Of a stretch of 64,000 bases of DNA, positions 9,621-21,409 are shown one piece after another. The notes under the pieces were generated by a model that was not told the origin of the DNA, did no database searches, and saw nothing but the letters and a program-made list of their open reading frames with translations. The stretch spans positions 217,577,622 through 217,641,621 of the forward strand of contig NC_053039.3 in assembly GCF_002575655.3 (NCBI RefSeq), read 5' to 3'. Position numbers and translations under genes: made by a program. Numbering within the stretch: position 1 is the first letter of the stretch; every line of letters begins with the position of its first letter. Source of the DNA: Aegilops tauschii subsp. strangulata (taxonomy: Eukaryota; Streptophyta; Magnoliopsida; Poales; Poaceae).

Positions 9621-10334
9621 ACAAAACACTCTTAAAACAAAAGTGTTTTATGCAGTGCAACACAAGGTCGCAATAGCAATGAGGTGAAGTAGATAACCCT
9701 GATTACACAGAGGTGCAAAGGAAACAACTACTTGTCAATAATGGTGGATGACACAGAAGCCCACAGAAAGAAGCATCTAACTTATCTAAATGGGAAAGAA
9801 AGCAAGACAGTAGCGTTTCTCAAACAGTGGCATTGATTCATATTAACAGAGAGATTATATTAAGAATAAAATTTGTTAAACATATAATTTGCTATTAGTT
9901 GTGGCATTGCTTCAGTTTTCCAACGGCATTATTAGATTAACAACAACTAAAGAGTTGTACGGGACAGTGGACACACCAGCACCATGTGCATCTACCGATG
10001 TATAAATGGGTGATGCAAAGTCTGTTGCAACAAAGAACAAACAACCAAGGAGCATATTTGTGTTGGTCCTAGTTTTGTTATATTTAGACACCTTTCCCTG
10101 TGTGAGGGCAGCTAATCTAGTCCTGCTCAAACTCTACAGCCTTGTCCCCCACCAACAGAAAGATCAGTTCGTTACAGATGTGCGTACTGCGTTTGTCATT
10201 GTTTTTCCTTTTCGACCAACGTAGGTGCTGGATAGCCAGCCTGTACTAAGTTCCCCCCTTCCTTTCCTCTTTGAACCACGTCCTAGGTTCATGCTATACA
10301 ACTTTCCCAACTACTTTCATGTTTGATCCAACAC
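9621..10334. other. Intergenic or intronic sequence of copy 2
   Basis: I see no convincing exon here. Open frames of about 72 residues exist on both strands at 9912-10224 but have no family features. Confidence 0.3.
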
Positions 10335-10745
10335 CTAGATTCGAGTGCAGAAGCGGAAAAAATCCTCATGCAGCCAGAGCAATGCATGTGGAATAAGTAA
10401 ATTATACCTTAAGGTTCTCGGGGTGTGGCTAAGTGGGCGGCCGAAGGCCAATCTTCCCACACTATGTACGACAGCGAGGAAGAAGGGGCCGGAGGCCCTC
10501 CCGCGCCGCCGCTGTGTGAAAGAGAACAGGTTCGCCGGTAGTGGATTCCCTCCCTCGCCGATGGCGACAGTGTTAAGCCTCCTTCCCTTCCCCGATGGAC
10601 TTATCCTGCCGGCTCTTTGACCAGCAGCGAGGGGGGAGAGAGAGAGGCCAACGAAGCCTTGTTTAGATCTGGAGAGGGTGAGAGAGTGTGAAGAGAGCAA
10701 CTACAAGTGCTGAGGCTCCAGCGTGTATATATATATATATATGTA
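10335..10745 (-). pseudogene. 5' exon and promoter-proximal region of unknown gene, copy 2
   Basis: The minus strand has an open, GC-rich frame of 121 codons (10335-10700). Its segment NTVAIGEGGNPLPAN aligns with DAVAVADGENPLSAH in the copy-1 5' region near 14050. Upstream, both copies share GAGAGAGTGTGAAGAGAGCAA and a TATA-like tract, here (TA)n at 10722-10742. This supports two related 5' ends on the minus strand. The protein is unrecognised and the reading frame is only inferred. Confidence 0.35.
10721..10742. repeat. (TA)n microsatellite at the copy-2 promoter
   Basis: A run of alternating TA, placed where the sister copy has a TATATA-like box near 14210-14217. Confidence 0.7.
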
Positions 10746-10808
10746 GTGGAGAGAGTGTGTGAAGAGAGGAAACCCTAGAAAACAAGCGCCGAGGCTGCAG
10801 CATATATA

Positions 10809-11559
10809 GGGATGTGTTTGGTTAGAGGGAGATTCTAGGGTGGCTATGGGTATACCCCTCCAGCTGGCTAGGGATAGCCATTTTTTCTGTTTGGTTGGGA
10901 GATGATGTTAGCCCATCTTTTGTTTGGTTTGAAGGATAAATCATGGTTGGGATAGCCATTTTTCCATACTTTGTTCTTAAAACACTTTCTTTCTGATCTT
11001 ATCGCTCTCATCATCTAGGGCATACACAACTCTCGGATCCAAGCAGCTCACGCACGCACACCACAAACAACATGTACACCACGTCATAGGTTGTCCGTGT
11101 ACACCGTATATATGCGGTACAACATCGGCCGTCTGCATACACCGCATACATGCAGTACAACACCGAACGCCCATGTATACAGAGTACAGCCGCCAACGTA
11201 CATCCATACAGCATCGGTCATCCGCCTACCCAGAGTATAGCAACAGTCGTACACCACGCCATAGGCTGCCCATGCACATAGCTCACTCACATCATGTACA
11301 CGAACGCACGCATGCACGCGCAGCTCACTCACACCACTTACACGGAAGCCCATGCACTGCTTTGGGGAGGTCAGCGTATCAATGAGAGAAAAGGTAATGT
11401 TCGCGTGCGAGTGAAGCCGGATTTTAGAGGTATATTCTCATCAAATGGCTATCCCTATCCTGTCTCATCCTAGCCTGTCCATAAACCAAATGACTGCTAT
11501 CCAATAAAAAATGGCTATCTCTGTCCCATGGGTGGCTATCCCATGAACCAAATGCACCC
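10809..11559. mobile_element. MITE-like element (ends GGG(A)TGTGTTTGGTT), 0.75 kb
   Basis: The left end GGGATGTGTTTGGTT and the inverted right end GGGTGCATTTGGTT match, followed inward by related GGCTATCCC/GGGATAGCC blocks repeated on both arms. TA flanks both ends (10807-10808 and 11560-11561). Ends of GGGTGTGTTTGGTT type are common in grass MITEs. The centre (about 11000-11390) is unrelated CA/TA-rich sequence with degenerate repeats around TACACCGCATACATGCAG and may be captured or filler DNA. Superfamily is not assigned. Confidence 0.55.
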
Positions 11560-11729
11560 TAGATGGAGTGGGTTTCTTTTTCTCTCCATAAAAAACGTCT
11601 TAAATTGTGTACGAAACGGAACTCTTTATTTAACATAGTGAAGAAAAATACTAGCGGCAATGCTAATACATGAAGAAAATTTAACGCCCGAAGGAGTCAA
11701 CTCGCAATTAACGTTGCACGCCTCCCGGT

Positions 11730-11800
11730 CGCGCTTAATAACGTTCACGTGTGGTACACGACCATCCGAAGTGAACAACAGCTGAACCACACACGGTCAA
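11730..11800 (-). promoter_or_regulatory. Promoter-like segment, copy 2 (one of three related)
   Basis: The block around GTTCACGTGTGGTACACGACC corresponds to 14318-14335 (GTTCATGTGTGGTTCCCGACC) and 15785-15810 (GTTCACCCGTGGTACATGATCC). It lies upstream of the 10.3-10.7 kb 5' exon on the minus strand. The CACGTG core is a G-box sequence, but function is inference. Confidence 0.35.
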
Positions 11801-11828
11801 AATATCGGAAAGGTGGGCTGCACCATCC

Positions 11829-12142
11829 TCCAATATTAAATATTTTGGGCACTTGTATTCGGCCTAAGTCAGTGTGCCACCGTATGTACTAAGGGTTACA
11901 TCGGGTGCTAAGAAACTACGGCGTATTGAGAGTAATTGCCATGCCGTTTATTTGTAGGGTCACTTGCAAACTGTGAAACTCTATTCTCCTCTTATTTAGT
12001 GGATGAGGCAAATCTTTTGCCTCCATTTTGGAAAAAAAATGAGAAATTCAATTTTAATTATTTTGTTTGTACACTTTGCTCTCTTCCAATAATTTTGGGC
12101 ACTTGTATTCGACCTAAGTCAGTGTGCCATCATATCTCGTAC
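11829..12142. repeat. Direct repeat pair about 255 bp apart
   Basis: ATTTTGGGCACTTGTATTCG followed by RCCTAAGTCAGTGTGCCAYC occurs at about 11840-11880 and again at 12091-12131. The pair brackets AT-rich sequence with no credible gene. Confidence 0.7.
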
Positions 12143-12144
12143 TA

Positions 12145-12548
12145 CTCCCTCCGTCTAGGTGTAAGTCGCGTTAGAAGGTGCAGCAGGACCAAGGTGCAAG
12201 CAGATTGGAGGAGAAGGAGAAACTTGACCGATCCTTCCTCCAATCAAAGCCCTGATTTCTGTCTCTAAACGCAATAATTAATCACAACAATTAAGAGATG
12301 TCGTTTTAGCTACCATGCAGGGCCATGTATTAACTCGCATGCAAGCCAACTTTGATTCCTTGACTGATCAGTGCGTAGTTGCGCTCCATGCATTGGGTTT
12401 CCGGGGGAGATAACAAGGCAAAGTAAGTAACAACGCTCGCTAGCAATGAGGCTAGGAGGGGATTGAGATGCAAAGTTAATGGATGACACCTAAACATTTT
12501 GGGAATATCTGATTTTCGCAAGATGACTTAACACTTAGACGAAGGGAG
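12145..12548. mobile_element. Stowaway/Mariner-type MITE, 404 bp
   Basis: Terminal inverted repeats CTCCCTCCGTCTAGGTGTAA (left) and CTCCCTTCGTCTAAGTGTTA (right, inverted) are flanked by TA at 12143-12144 and 12549-12550. CTCCCTCCG ends with TA duplications are the hallmark of Triticeae Stowaway MITEs. It is non-coding. Confidence 0.8.
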
Positions 12549-12666
12549 TACTACTCCTCAGACCAGGTTTGATGGAATATTCGTCACCTCTTCTCTTCTT
12601 GTACATACTCCATTTATCTCACTTCCTGTGGCTTCCCACTCGCACGATATTCCTATTCTATGAACC

Positions 12667-12708
12667 TGTGTGTGTGTGTGTGTGTGTGTGTGTTTGTTTG
12701 TTTGTTTT
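12667..12708. repeat. (GT)n-(TTTG)n compound microsatellite
   Basis: About 13 GT repeats are followed by several TTTG repeats. Confidence 0.9.
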
Positions 12709-13400
12709 AACAGCGTGGGTGTGTTAGAGAGAGCGACCCATCGACCTACTCCTACCGAGAGATGGTGTGTAGTATACGATTTAGCCGCGAGAGTCGGTGC
12801 ATCCTCTCATTTCTGGGTGTCCGGCCGGGACAGCTGCCACGCCTGCTCCTAACTTGCCTGGCCCAACAAAGCCCCTCCATCGCCCGCGCGTGCTTCTCGC
12901 CCGAAACGGTCAGCGCCGCTCCAGAGAATTGGTGCTGCATTCATGCCCGAGCAGATCGGACGCGACCTCTCACTGGCGCCTGCGTTGAAGGGAGAAGCGG
13001 ATTCGAGAGTGATGGTTTCTTTGTCCGTCCAACGTAATGCTGGGTCTATGTGATTTGACGGCTCATTGGTCATTATTACTGAGGTGGCACGACTGCCGGA
13101 TGTCCCACGCTTTGGTGAAAGGAGGTACTAGATTACAATTTTCTCCATTCTTACAATGGAGGAGTGCTAAAGCAGTGAAAACACGTAGGCTCAGTGATTA
13201 GATGGCCCACCTCACACTAACCATATTTTCTGGACACTGTGCGGCACCTAAATCTTTACATAGTAGTATAGTACGTACAGTAATTTCTCAGCGAGATAAA
13301 TTTGTACAATGCTATGAAGCTTCCAGCTTCTGTTTCATGTATCTTGCGTCCAAGGTTGCCCCGTTGCAACATTTCATAAATACAAAGGAGACTAACATGC
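12709..13400. other. Low-copy sequence between MITEs, no supported gene
   Basis: Overlapping GC-rich frames at 12750-13073 occur on both strands and none has family features. I see no promoter or repeat to report. Confidence 0.3.
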
Positions 13401-13444
13401 ATCCTATTGCATCTCAATGATTGACAGATCATAGCCAATATGTA

Positions 13445-13540
13445 CTCCCTCCGTTCCAAAATAAGTGTCTTAAGTTTATGCAAACTTTAGTACAAAGTTG
13501 TACTACTACTAAAGTTAACACTTATTTTGGAACAAAGACA
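13445..13540. mobile_element. Small Stowaway MITE
   Basis: It starts CTCCCTCCGTTCCAAAATAA after TA (13443-13444), and the inverted counterpart CTTATTTTGGAAC lies at 13521-13533. The last bases of the right end are degenerate. It splits sequence that is otherwise continuous with the copy-2 3' end (308-375), so it inserted after the duplication. Confidence 0.75.
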
Positions 13541-14220
13541 ACTAAAGAAAAAACTATCCATGCAGTCCCTAGCCCTTGAACCCTAAACCCTAACCAGGCT
13601 TTAATTTGCTGGCGACGTTGAACCTTCCAAAGAAATGAAGTTTGCAACCCTTTGACCATCATATCATTTTGTGCAATTTGACTAAAATCGAGATGAGCAT
13701 CTCTGTGGCAAAGAAATTGAAGAAGCGTGATTAGAATAAGATTACTACGAAAAGTTGATGAGACATAAACTCATCACAAATACAGTAGAAGCCAGTAGAG
13801 GTACGTGCGGGGCAAAGAATTAAAGAAATATCCACATGGAGCGATGTGGGCAGCTAGGGCAGTGGTGCAAGCCGGCTGTAAAGGAAGTTCTACTTGAGGG
13901 ATGTCAAGACGTAGCTCAACCTAGAGGACGGTGGCGGGAGGCGGGAACTTCCCACGTCGCGGTAGTGAGCAAGGGATGAAGGCAACCAGACCGGCTTTGT
14001 GAGAGAGAATGGCGGGGACCCCTGTTCGGGATGTGCCGACAGTGGGTTTTCACCGTCGGCGACGGCGACCGCATCTACACAAAGCATCCACCCCTTCCCT
14101 CAGCGGACGTGATCCGCCCGGATGTTAGAGATGTGGCCACTCTCGTTTTGTGCGAGAGAGTGTGAAGAGAGCAACCCCAGCAAGCAACCGTGTAGGCTCG
14201 TCCTGGCTATGTATATAGTG
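13541..14220 (-). pseudogene. Unknown minus-strand gene, copy 1 (compact)
   Basis: Reading leftward, a TATATA-like box near 14210-14217 and the conserved leader GAGAGAGTGTGAAGAGAGCAA are followed by a GC-rich 5' frame (13890-14087, segment DAVAVADGENPLSAH). Next comes an acceptor (TTGCCACAG) before an exon at about 13706 starting DAHLDFSQIAQNDMM. The 3' flank matches 308-375. This copy has only one LDF-type exon where copy 2 has five, so internal exon duplication or loss separates them. The protein family is unknown and no complete coding sequence can be assembled. Confidence 0.4.
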
Positions 14221-15305
14221 GAGCGGTTTATTTTTCTCTCCATATGAACCTATTTATATTGCGTACGTGCCACTGAAGAAAAAAACTTTATTTATAAATG
14301 ACGCGGCATCGTTCATGTGTGGTTCCCGACCCTCCATTATTTATAAGTGAGTAACTACTACTAGACGCGTCAAATTATCATGTGGGTTGCATCATCGTAC
14401 AGAAATGAGCTCCACCGTGTCACGTGTGTGGTTGGGGAAGACGCAAAAGACGCAAAGAGTGCTACTAGTACTACGTGCGTGGGTGCGTGCACCTCTTCTC
14501 TTCGAGCATGGTTATTAAAAGTGTAGCCCACTACTCTACCACGCGGTTATTATATGGGCAAAGAGTATAGGCAGTAATAATGACTAATAAGCCATCAAAT
14601 CATGAGGCCCACCTTTCTCCATGTTTGACCGAGGAAGCAGCCATCATTTCACTCCTCGTTGAATATCCATCCGCTGCTACCTCCGCAAATAAATAAATAA
14701 ATCCGCTACTACCTCCGCAGCATGGTTAATAATATAGCCATGTCAATCACGATGTAGAAATATCATTCACTGATACAATGTGGCTGGATCTAAGACCGGT
14801 GATTTTTTTTACTTTGTCTCTTTCTCTTTTTGTCTCATTTACTCATTTTACATAGGAGCACGTGTAGAGGATGGATACTCCTTTAGATGGGACTTCTTGA
14901 TGGGGTTTAAGACTAAGCAGCTCTGAATTATTCCCACTGCCCACCACTCTGAATCGTGCCATCTATGATAGTACTCCCATTGCAACAATGAGGTCCACTA
15001 AGTCTAGCACATCCTGTATGAAGAGACTATCACACGAAACATACATCTTGTTGCCTTCTTCCTCTTACAGTACGTACCACTGGTACGTACTACTAGTACT
15101 ACTACTACTTGTTCTCCTATAAACCTTGCGCTTGGCATCTCAAAAATATTAACCTTGCGCTTGGCTCTTCGCCTCTTCAGGAAGTCGAGCAATAATGGTA
15201 CTACAGTATATCGTTTTGGCTCTCTTGAGACCGAATGAGATGCTGCACGTCCACCATGCGGGCGAGGGTTGAGCGAGGGTTGAGGGGCGAGGGGCGAGGG
15301 AGAGT
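14221..15305. other. Upstream region with duplicated promoter block and MITE-like fragments
   Basis: The block 14369-14510 is closely similar to 15838-15959 (shared ATGTGGGTTGC, AGAAATGAGCTCCACCGTGT and CACCTCTTCTCTTCG). Short direct repeats of GCATGGTTAWTAA near 14507 and 14721 resemble ends of grass MITEs but no clean inverted pair was found. No gene is supported. Confidence 0.4.
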
Positions 15306-15307
15306 GC

Positions 15308-15503
15308 GTACTAGTACGTCTGTTTCAATATGGACTACATACGGAGCAAAATGAGTGAATCTACACTCTAAAATACGTCTATATACATAAGTGTTTGGAG
15401 TATGTACTAGTAGTTCATATTGAAATCTACTAAAAGACATATATTTCAAACAATATGATAATCTCTCTAACCAAGGTAGGGACGAGGACTAACAGAGGGA
15501 GTA
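15308..15503. mobile_element. Degenerate Stowaway-type MITE
   Basis: Inverted blocks TTTCAATATGGACTACATA (15325-15343) and TAGTTCATATTGAAATCTAC (15411-15430) surround ACTCTAAAATACGTCTATATA, and the right end reads AGAGGGAGTAG. This is the layout of a common Triticeae Stowaway family, here with a damaged left end. Confidence 0.6.
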
Positions 15504-15511
15504 GTAAAATT

Positions 15512-15662
15512 TTCTCCTCGTCCTGCGAGCCACCACGCGGGTGGGCCAGGGAGCGGGCGTAGGCGTAGTAAGCAAGCTTCTCCTCGACATGTGACTCTGT
15601 GAGCCACCGCGCCCGTGGGCGGGGGAGACGGCGTAATAAGCAAGCTTCTCCTCGTTCTGTGA
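15512..15662. repeat. About 67-bp tandem duplication, 2.2 copies
   Basis: CTCCTCG...GAGCCACC...GTAGTAAGCAAGCTT is repeated as CTCCTCG...GAGCCACC...GTAATAAGCAAGCTT, followed by a third partial CTCCTCG...GTGAG. Confidence 0.75.
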
Positions 15663-15759
15663 GTTGACGGGACACATCAAAAGTAATACGTACAGAGCAT
15701 CTCCAGTGTATAGAGCGTTGCCTCTAAGGTAGGCCCCACATGGTTTGCCTCTTTTTTAA

Positions 15760-15965
15760 CATAGCACGTCAAGTCGCAATTTGTTTGTTCACCCGTGGTA
15801 CATGATCCTCCATATGGTGGAAAACCAGTACACGTGTCAAATTACCATGTGGGTTGCCTTTTCGTATAGAAATGAGCTCCACCGTGTACCCGCGCGGGTG
15901 TGGTTTGGAAAGAGACGGGAGTACGTGCGCCGTGCGTGCACCTCTTCTCTTCGTGCATGTCCCCC
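15760..15965 (-). promoter_or_regulatory. Third copy of the promoter-like segment
   Basis: It is closely similar to 14369-14510 over about 120 bp. The sequence on its minus-strand downstream side is repeats and MITE, so no gene body remains attached. It is probably a relic of a further duplicated copy. Confidence 0.4.
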
Positions 15966-16754
15966 ACCTACGTGGGTGTGTGTGAGAGAGATACAAACCT
16001 AAACAGATGGCGTGTGTGTTCGTGAGTGTTTTTTGTTGGGGGGTGATTTCGTGAATGTATTTGTGGGAATATGTGTCGATGATATCTCAAACAAAAATTT
16101 GACACATGCAATGTGTGTGAAATAGAGGCCTATCTATATCATATATAGAGGGGGCGATCCACGAGAAGAGAGGGAGGGGTCATAGATATCGATAGAGTTG
16201 AAGAGAGGATCAAGTGGGTGGGTGCGAGATCGATGAAGAGAGCCATCGAAATTGTGTGTGTGCAAGTCAAAGATATAGGGCGACTGACCTACCGGAACGT
16301 TAGAGGGCACAGGGCAAGTTTTTGTGTGTGGCAGGGAGACATGACTAGAGCGCTTGATGTATCGGTGTGTGTGGGGGGAGGGGGAGGCAGAGACCTAACT
16401 AGAGAGGTAGATCAACTCATATATGTGTTGAGAAGGAGAGACCCAGCTATGTCTTGAGGGAGATTGGTCGACATCAATACATAAGTGAAGGACGTGAAAT
16501 AGGTTGGGACACAGAGAGAGAGGATAGAGAGAGAGGGAGAGGGGTAGAGTGCTGGATGGGTGGTGGAGTTGCTTCTCGAAGATGGTGGGAGAGGCCTACT
16601 AGACAAACTGAGGGTAGAACTGCAATATTATCAATAAGAGTGGGGATCTGTTTCTGTGTGTGGTGTGCATGATAGAAGTGTCGGGAGGCATGCATGGATG
16701 ATGAAGGGGGACCATGTGTTTGGTAAGCAGACCTAACTAGATCGGTAGATCAAT
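15966..16754. repeat. G/A-rich low-complexity tract with degenerate units
   Basis: The tract is dominated by GAGAGAGG/GTGTGTG strings. A unit around GACCTAACTAGAGAGGTAGATC appears near 16390 and 16730, and again after the LARD at about 49190. No coding region is supported. Confidence 0.6.
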
Positions 16755-16759
16755 TGTTG
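16755..16759. other. Target-site duplication TGTTG (left) of the LARD element
   Basis: TGTTG at 16755-16759 is repeated at 49170-49174, immediately outside the two LTRs. Confidence 0.85.
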
Positions 16760-19700
16760 TGTGGCACCCCGGCTCAGAGAAAACCGGAACGCCCCGTATT
16801 CCAGCCCAGAGATCGAGGTGAAGTCTTCTGGAATACGACACTGCTTAGCATAGAACAAACCAGCTTTCTATTATTACACGAATATGAATACAAGGTCCCC
16901 GATGTTACAATGAACAACATCGGCACGATGACACTACGCCATCCTCATTTTCTCTATGCAAGCAGCATAACAAGTTGAGGCAGCGGAACAACTACTGGCA
17001 GCGGAACAATGAACGGCGATGATGGACTCCAATCCGCAGGGACTCTAGCTGGAACGTTTATCCTAGCTCGTGAACACAGGAACAACACCAAACAAGCAAG
17101 CAATCCAGGCACGACCTGGAAACTGGCATGACACACCAGGTCAGTACATTGAATGTACTTGCAAGCTCACAATAACCAGAAGCATTCAAGACAAACAACA
17201 GCATGGCAATTACAGGTTAAGCAGGAATTATCATGAGATCATCAGGATAACATGGCATGAACGACATGATACAGCTATGGCACGAACATATGAACATGAT
17301 GATACTAGCATGCAACATGATGACACTATCATGCACCAACTTACTCTGCTCGGGTTACATCGTAGCCATCATATGCATCACTTACCGACCTCGGACATTA
17401 CACGATCATCTCAGGATCAAATCAAGCTTGGTATAGACAATACCGTAGTAATCATTAAACGACCACAAGGAGCTTGATCTTTACCCACGATTCTCGCACA
17501 ACATCACGAATATCCAACAACTCGGTATCCTCAATACCACGGTGATCATTCACGGATCACAAACGGAACCACTCTGGGCTCAACTGGTTACCTCGTAACC
17601 AAACGATGATAGTTCACGGATCACAGAACCAACTTATCTCATCATCGAACCGGGGCTGTTATTAAGCAAGTTATTATTATTACTGTTGACCCATAGTGTG
17701 ACTGACACGAACTAGGCCCTTATCCGCGGGCACGGCTATCGATAGATTTAGTATACACTTTGCAGAGGTTAGCACACTGTACCCACACCACGGAACCCAT
17801 GGCCTTGCACTCCCATTCGATGGACCAACGGCATTCCGACAAAACCGTCCTACTGCCATGACACTCTCCCGGCCACTCCGACTCACTCCCCATTGGGCTT
17901 AGTCCTGGGTGGCTCCGTGCCTACCAAAGGCACCAACGGCCACCGTCGTGGCAAAACAAAATGGTCCCAAACAGGGACAAAAGCGCTTATCATCCAACTA
18001 CGGGCACTCAAGGCTTATGTCCGCCTACCTGATCAGGGTAGCGCGCGCCCATAACCTTCCCTCGTTGGAGGCACCAGCGAGAGGCACGATAATAGACCCA
18101 GTTAGGACCTTCCCATAAAGGCAAGCGTGGTTGCACTAGTCAGTTCGATATGGTGGCACCATGACTCAGCCAAAAGTTGTTCAAGTTTAATTAAGTCCGG
18201 TTAAACTTGAATGCAATAAGCTGAGTCATATTAAAATAACATGATGCAACAACAATGCATGAACATGAATCAACATAAGCATGGAGGTGCAACACATTCA
18301 TCGACCATAACCATAATGAAACATTAACTAAATGAGCATGGTAAGCTGACGAGCATAACATTACACATGAGCATATCATGACCACTAGCATCATAAATAA
18401 ATAACATGCAAGAACTCATCCAGAATACTACCAAGTAAGCATATAACCAGCAGGATACAAAGTAACATGCATAGCAATGGCACTAGATAACAGCTCATAA
18501 ACATGCATCCGAAAGAACACACTGCTACTACTATCAAGCATGACGTATAAAAATAATACAAGACGCAGAAGAGCATAGCATGAAAGTGAACACAGATCTA
18601 TAAGCATCACCGAAACAACGATAATCGTATCAAAACAAGCAAACATTTATTAAATATATTCAAGTTGAAAACCATGGTTACTGCATGACTATCATGCAAG
18701 TGGCTGTTGTGGCTTGCCTGGGGGTGATGGAGACTCCGGGAAGAAGTGCGGTGAAGCCGCAGAACGAAACGCCGGACGGTTCTCTCTCGGAGGGGGCTGA
18801 TTAGAGGCAAGGAAAAATGGTCATTTTCATAGTGTGAACACTTTATGAAAATGGTACCAACAGAAAGAGCTCGACGAGACGAAGACGTGAGCGCTGGTTT
18901 CACCTCGATCGGAGTTACGGTTGCGGAGTTATAAGGTGTGGAAGAAGAAGGACCAATCCGTGAATATTTCTTCAGCAAATAGGTCCCTGAGTGGATAAGG
19001 CAGAGGCGCAAAATCGGAAATACGCTTTCTGAACAGAAAAACGCACCCCGGATAACAGAAGAAGGAAATACTCTTTCGGGCCAATGAAAGTGTACTAAGC
19101 GAAATACGCTTTCAAAGAACTGAAAGCGCACTCACCTAGAAGGCGCTTCCACTTATCCACGTGGACCTGGGCCTTGGGCCACTTACAGGTGGGTCCCACG
19201 CGGTCAGGGGAGGGGCCAGGCGTTGCTCGTCTTCTACCTCGCTCGGGCCCAGACCGAGACAGAGGCGAGGCAGAGGCGAAGCAGAGGCGGGCTCCAGCGA
19301 AGGGGCCGGCTGGTTCCGGCGAGCTCCGGCCCGGCCGAGCACACCGACGGGACCGCGGGGCCGGGCCGCACCCGTTCAGAGGATCAGCCAGCGCCGGGGT
19401 GGAGTGAAGAGGAGGGGAGTCCGCGGCGACGGAGGCAGACATAGAGGCTGTGGTGGTGATGAACTCCGGTGTTGCAGGGCACTCCGGCGAGAGATGAGGG
19501 GGTGGGGAGGTTCGCCGGGACGTGGGTAAGATGTTGGTGGAGTCGGGGAAGCACGAGGAGGCTCGAGATGGCCGAGAGATGGAGGCGACGGCCGTGCATG
19601 GGGCACGCGTCCAGGGTGGACTCCGGTGAGGGACGAGGTGGTAGGGCGAACCGCGGGGATGAGGAAGCTTTGGTGGACAGCTCGGGAGGAGGAGGGGAGC

Positions 19701-21409
19701 GCTGTGGTGGTCGGAACCGAGACCAACTCCGGCGAGGTCACGGCGATCCGAGGCACAAACTGCGAGGGAGAGCTGCTCCGGTGGGCAAAAGAGGCAGGGG
19801 AGGAGTGAGTGAGTTGCGGGAGGGCTCGGGGCACGCTTATATAGCCGAGGGGAGGGCGCTAGAGCAACGCTAGCGAGCTTGTGCAGTGCTCTAGTGGTGG
19901 ACAGAGGCTGGGCATGGCACTGACACTGTTCTAGCGGTGCATTTAAGGCGAACCACGATGAGGCAGCGACGCAGAGAGATGCAGTCGATCACGGGGAAGC
20001 TCCAGGACATGGTTGGACGTTGAGACGAGGAGGGAGGAGACGAGCACAGTGGCCGGACCGAGCCAGAGCTTGCAATGTGCGTGACGCCAGCGTGAACACC
20101 ACGCGCACTAGAGCAAACGGCGCGTTCTGGCCGGGCCGACCATGTCCAGTAGATGGACCGTCGTGCCCTTATTCAAAATGAGGAAATAAATCAGTCCAGG
20201 GGCAAAGAAGAGATTTGCACTTAGCTCCAAAGTAAATCAACAGGAAGGTGTTTTTAACTTGTTGTGGTTACACCAGCTTGGTAATGTGGTAAATAATTTG
20301 TCTGGCGATGATCACACACTAAGGTGATTAAGATGGCAAAGTTTCAGCTCAAGAAGGGGAGTTTAGCTAGTGGTTGCTGTAGAAACCACCAGACTGGACA
20401 GAAATACAAAACATGAAGTAGCACTCACATATCAATTGGGATTGAGCTGAATTTGGGCATGGCCCAATTATTTGAAGATATGTAGATGTCCAAAAAGTTT
20501 CAGGCCATTTGGATGAACCAAAATAGCACTTGCTTCATATAGCTTTGCTCTGGGCAGAAACTTGGAAAAGTTGCACAGGGCAAATGGTGTAATGGATTGA
20601 GCCAAATTTTGGTGAAGGGAGTTTATATGGATGGGAGAATGCCCTGGAAAATATTCAACATAAATGAAGCAATATAAAATATAGTTGCTTCACAAACTGA
20701 AAATCTGACCAGAAACTAAGATTTGAAGCTGAGCTCACATAGATGAGGTACATGATCTCAAATTTGGTGGAGAGTCATTATTTGATCATCTAAAGGACCT
20801 TGGAAAATTTCAACTCATTTGGATATGCCTAGCTTGTACTTCCTTCACAGCCACTTCCCTCAGACAGGAACTTTGAAAATTTGCTCAGGAATATTTACTA
20901 GGCCAATTGAGTTGAATTTTGGCATGAGGCAATTATTTGGACAGGAAAAGATGTCCAAGAAGTTTGGGTTGAATTGGCAAAAGATAAATGGCACTTGCTT
21001 CACAATCTGGCATTCAGGACAGAATAGAAAAGGAACTAATTGAGCATGATGGGAAACATGGCCAATGAACTATTTTGCCATATTTGAGGAAGATATGACC
21101 CAAGAAATTTATGAGAATTATTTGGGAATTTTGAGAGTGACAGAAATATAGGTTGCTTCACAACCTAGGGTTTTAAGGGTTATTCCTTTATTAGAAAAGG
21201 AACATTCCCAACAAAAGAATATTGGGATTAGGTCAAGGATGAAAATGACATGATCTTGGGATGATGATGAGGGTGACAAGCCACTATAAAACCTAGGAAG
21301 ACATGATCTTCCCAAGTTTCAGAACCACATAGCCACGGAAAAGCAAATTAAATCAGAAATCCAAGAAAATCATAGGAAAAGAGAAGGGTCAAAAATCTAG
21401 GCTGTTACA
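16760..21409 (-). repeat. LARD 3' LTR (left copy)
   Basis: 4650 bp, TGTGGCACC...GGCTGTTACA on the plus strand. It pairs with 44517-49169. It carries a 16-bp segment near 17505-17520 absent from the other LTR, plus scattered substitutions. A TATA-like CTATATAAGCG lies on the minus strand at about 19834-19844. GC-rich open frames at 19100-19870 occur on both strands and differ between the two LTRs, so I do not call them genes. Confidence 0.9.

Noticed and set aside
14500..14760. Possible MITE with GCATGGTTAWTAA ends
   Set aside because: The two copies are in direct, not inverted, orientation and no target duplication was found.
19161..19873. Several 70-150 residue frames in the left LARD LTR
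   Set aside because: Same GC-rich LTR segment; composition alone explains the open frames.
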